A stretch of 32,515 nt of DNA from Comamonadaceae bacterium (GTDB lineage: Bacteria; Pseudomonadota; Gammaproteobacteria; Burkholderiales; Burkholderiaceae_C), in assembly GCA_947451285.1 (NCBI GenBank), contig CANFYL010000010.1, positions 1-32,515 on the forward strand. Reading direction: 5' to 3'. Position 1 is the first letter of the stretch, and every line of letters starts with the position of its first letter. Positions 31,619 to 32,515 of this stretch are shown here, in pieces. The translations under genes were made by a program, and so were the position numbers. Under the pieces are notes generated by a model. It was not told the origin of the DNA and searched no databases. It saw only the letters and a list, made by a program, of their open reading frames with translations.

Positions 31619-32515
31619 TCTTTCTTCAAACGAAACTCGGCGGCCATGGCGTGGGCTTGCAAGCCTTCGCCATACGCCAACACGGCGGCAATCTTGCCTA
31701 GCGTCTGCGCACCCTGCTCGCTCACCTCAATCAGGCTGCTGCGCTTTTGAAAGTCGTACACCCCCAAAGGCGAGCTAAAGCGTGCGGTGCCACTGGTGGG
31801 CAACACATGGTTGGGGCCCGCACAGTAGTCGCCCAAGCTCTCGCTGGTGTAGGCCCCCAAGAAGATGGCACCCGCGTGCTTGAGCAACGGCTCCCAGCGG
31901 TGCGGTTCATAACTAGACACTTCCAAGTGTTCAGGCGCAATGCGGTTGCTGATGACGCAGGCCTCTTCCATGCTGCGGGTATGAATCAACACCCCACGGC
32001 CATTGAGCGATTTTTCGATGATGTCGCGCCGTGGCATCTGTGGCAGCAAGCGCTCGATCTCGACTTGCACGCGGTCAATGTAGGCCGCATCGGGACACAG
32101 CAACACGCTTTGCGCCAATTCGTCGTGCTCGGCCTGGCTGAACAAATCCATCGCCACCCAGTCTGGCGGTGTGGAGCCATCGGCGAGCACCAAAATTTCG
32201 CTGGGGCCTGCAATCATGTCAATGCCCACGGTGCCAAACACTCGGCGTTTGGCAGCCGCGACATAAGCGTTGCCAGGGCCCGTGACTTTGTCCACCGCTG
32301 GCACCGTGGCTGTGCCGTAGGCCAACGCTGCCACCGCTTGCGCCCCGCCAATGGTGAAGGCACGGCTGACCCCTGCCACATAGGCTGCGGCCAGCACCAA
32401 GGGGTTGCGCTCGCCCTGTGCGGCGTTGGCGGCAAGTTTGTCTCGGGCGGGCGTGGGCACCACCATGATGATCTCACCCACCCCGGCCACGTGGGCGGGA
32501 ATGGCATTCATCAAC
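31615..32515 (-). CDS. hisD: Histidinol dehydrogenase, 5' end outside window
   Basis: [66 protein letters not shown]. The frame remains open at the window edge. Confidence 0.95.
   Translation of the reverse strand, partial: LMNAIPAHVAGVGEIIMVVPTPARDKLAANAAQGERNPLVLAAAYVAGVSRAFTIGGAQAVAALAYGTATVPAVDKVTGPGNAYVAAAKRRVFGTVGIDMIAGPSEILVLADGSTPPDWVAMDLFSQAEHDELAQSVLLCPDAAYIDRVQVEIERLLPQMPRRDIIEKSLNGRGVLIHTRSMEEACVISNRIAPEHLEVSSYEPHRWEPLLKHAGAIFLGAYTSESLGDYCAGPNHVLPTSGTARFSSPLGVYDFQKRSSLIEVSEQGAQTLGKIAAVLAYGEGLQAHAMAAEFRLKKD

Noticed and set aside
30206-31750. 514-aa plus-strand ORF antisense to hisB, hisC and the hisD end
   Set aside because: Long antisense ORF expected in GC-rich coding DNA; low-complexity His/Gln-rich translation, no recognisable domain, and the opposite strand has strong family matches.

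Overview
The window looks like an ordinary housekeeping segment of a betaproteobacterial (Burkholderiales, probably Comamonadaceae-like) chromosome. I found no CRISPR array, transposase, integrase or prophage. Gene order: rppH (5'-truncated by the window edge), proB(-), obgE(-), rpmA(-), rplU(-), ispB(+), an uncharacterised small ORF(-), an H-NS-family gene(-), tRNA-Pro(CGG), a type IV pilus block pilB-pilC-pilD followed by coaE-zapD-yacG(+), mutT-like(-), a DUF815 ATPase(-), argJ(-), secA(-), a DUF721/DciA-like gene(+), tRNA-Thr(UGU)(-), then about 15.5 kb of same-strand genes: sspB, sspA, petC, petB, petA, pdxA, a Nif3-like gene, a DegS-like gene, tatC, tatB, tatA, a HIT gene, hisE, hisI, hisF, a hexose-6-P mutarotase-like gene, hisA, hisH, hisB, hisC and hisD (5'-truncated by the window edge). 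I do not see a convincing new system. The points most worth a second look are: a PilB-type ATPase with no N-terminal domain and an in-frame stop just upstream; a 5'-terminal stem-loop predicted on the rplU mRNA; a hairpin between rpmA and the obgE start; tandem perfect hairpins after petC; an orphan Cys-containing small ORF next to an H-NS gene in the ispB/tRNA-Pro gap; and non-histidine or non-respiratory genes (mutarotase, pdxA) embedded in conserved operons.
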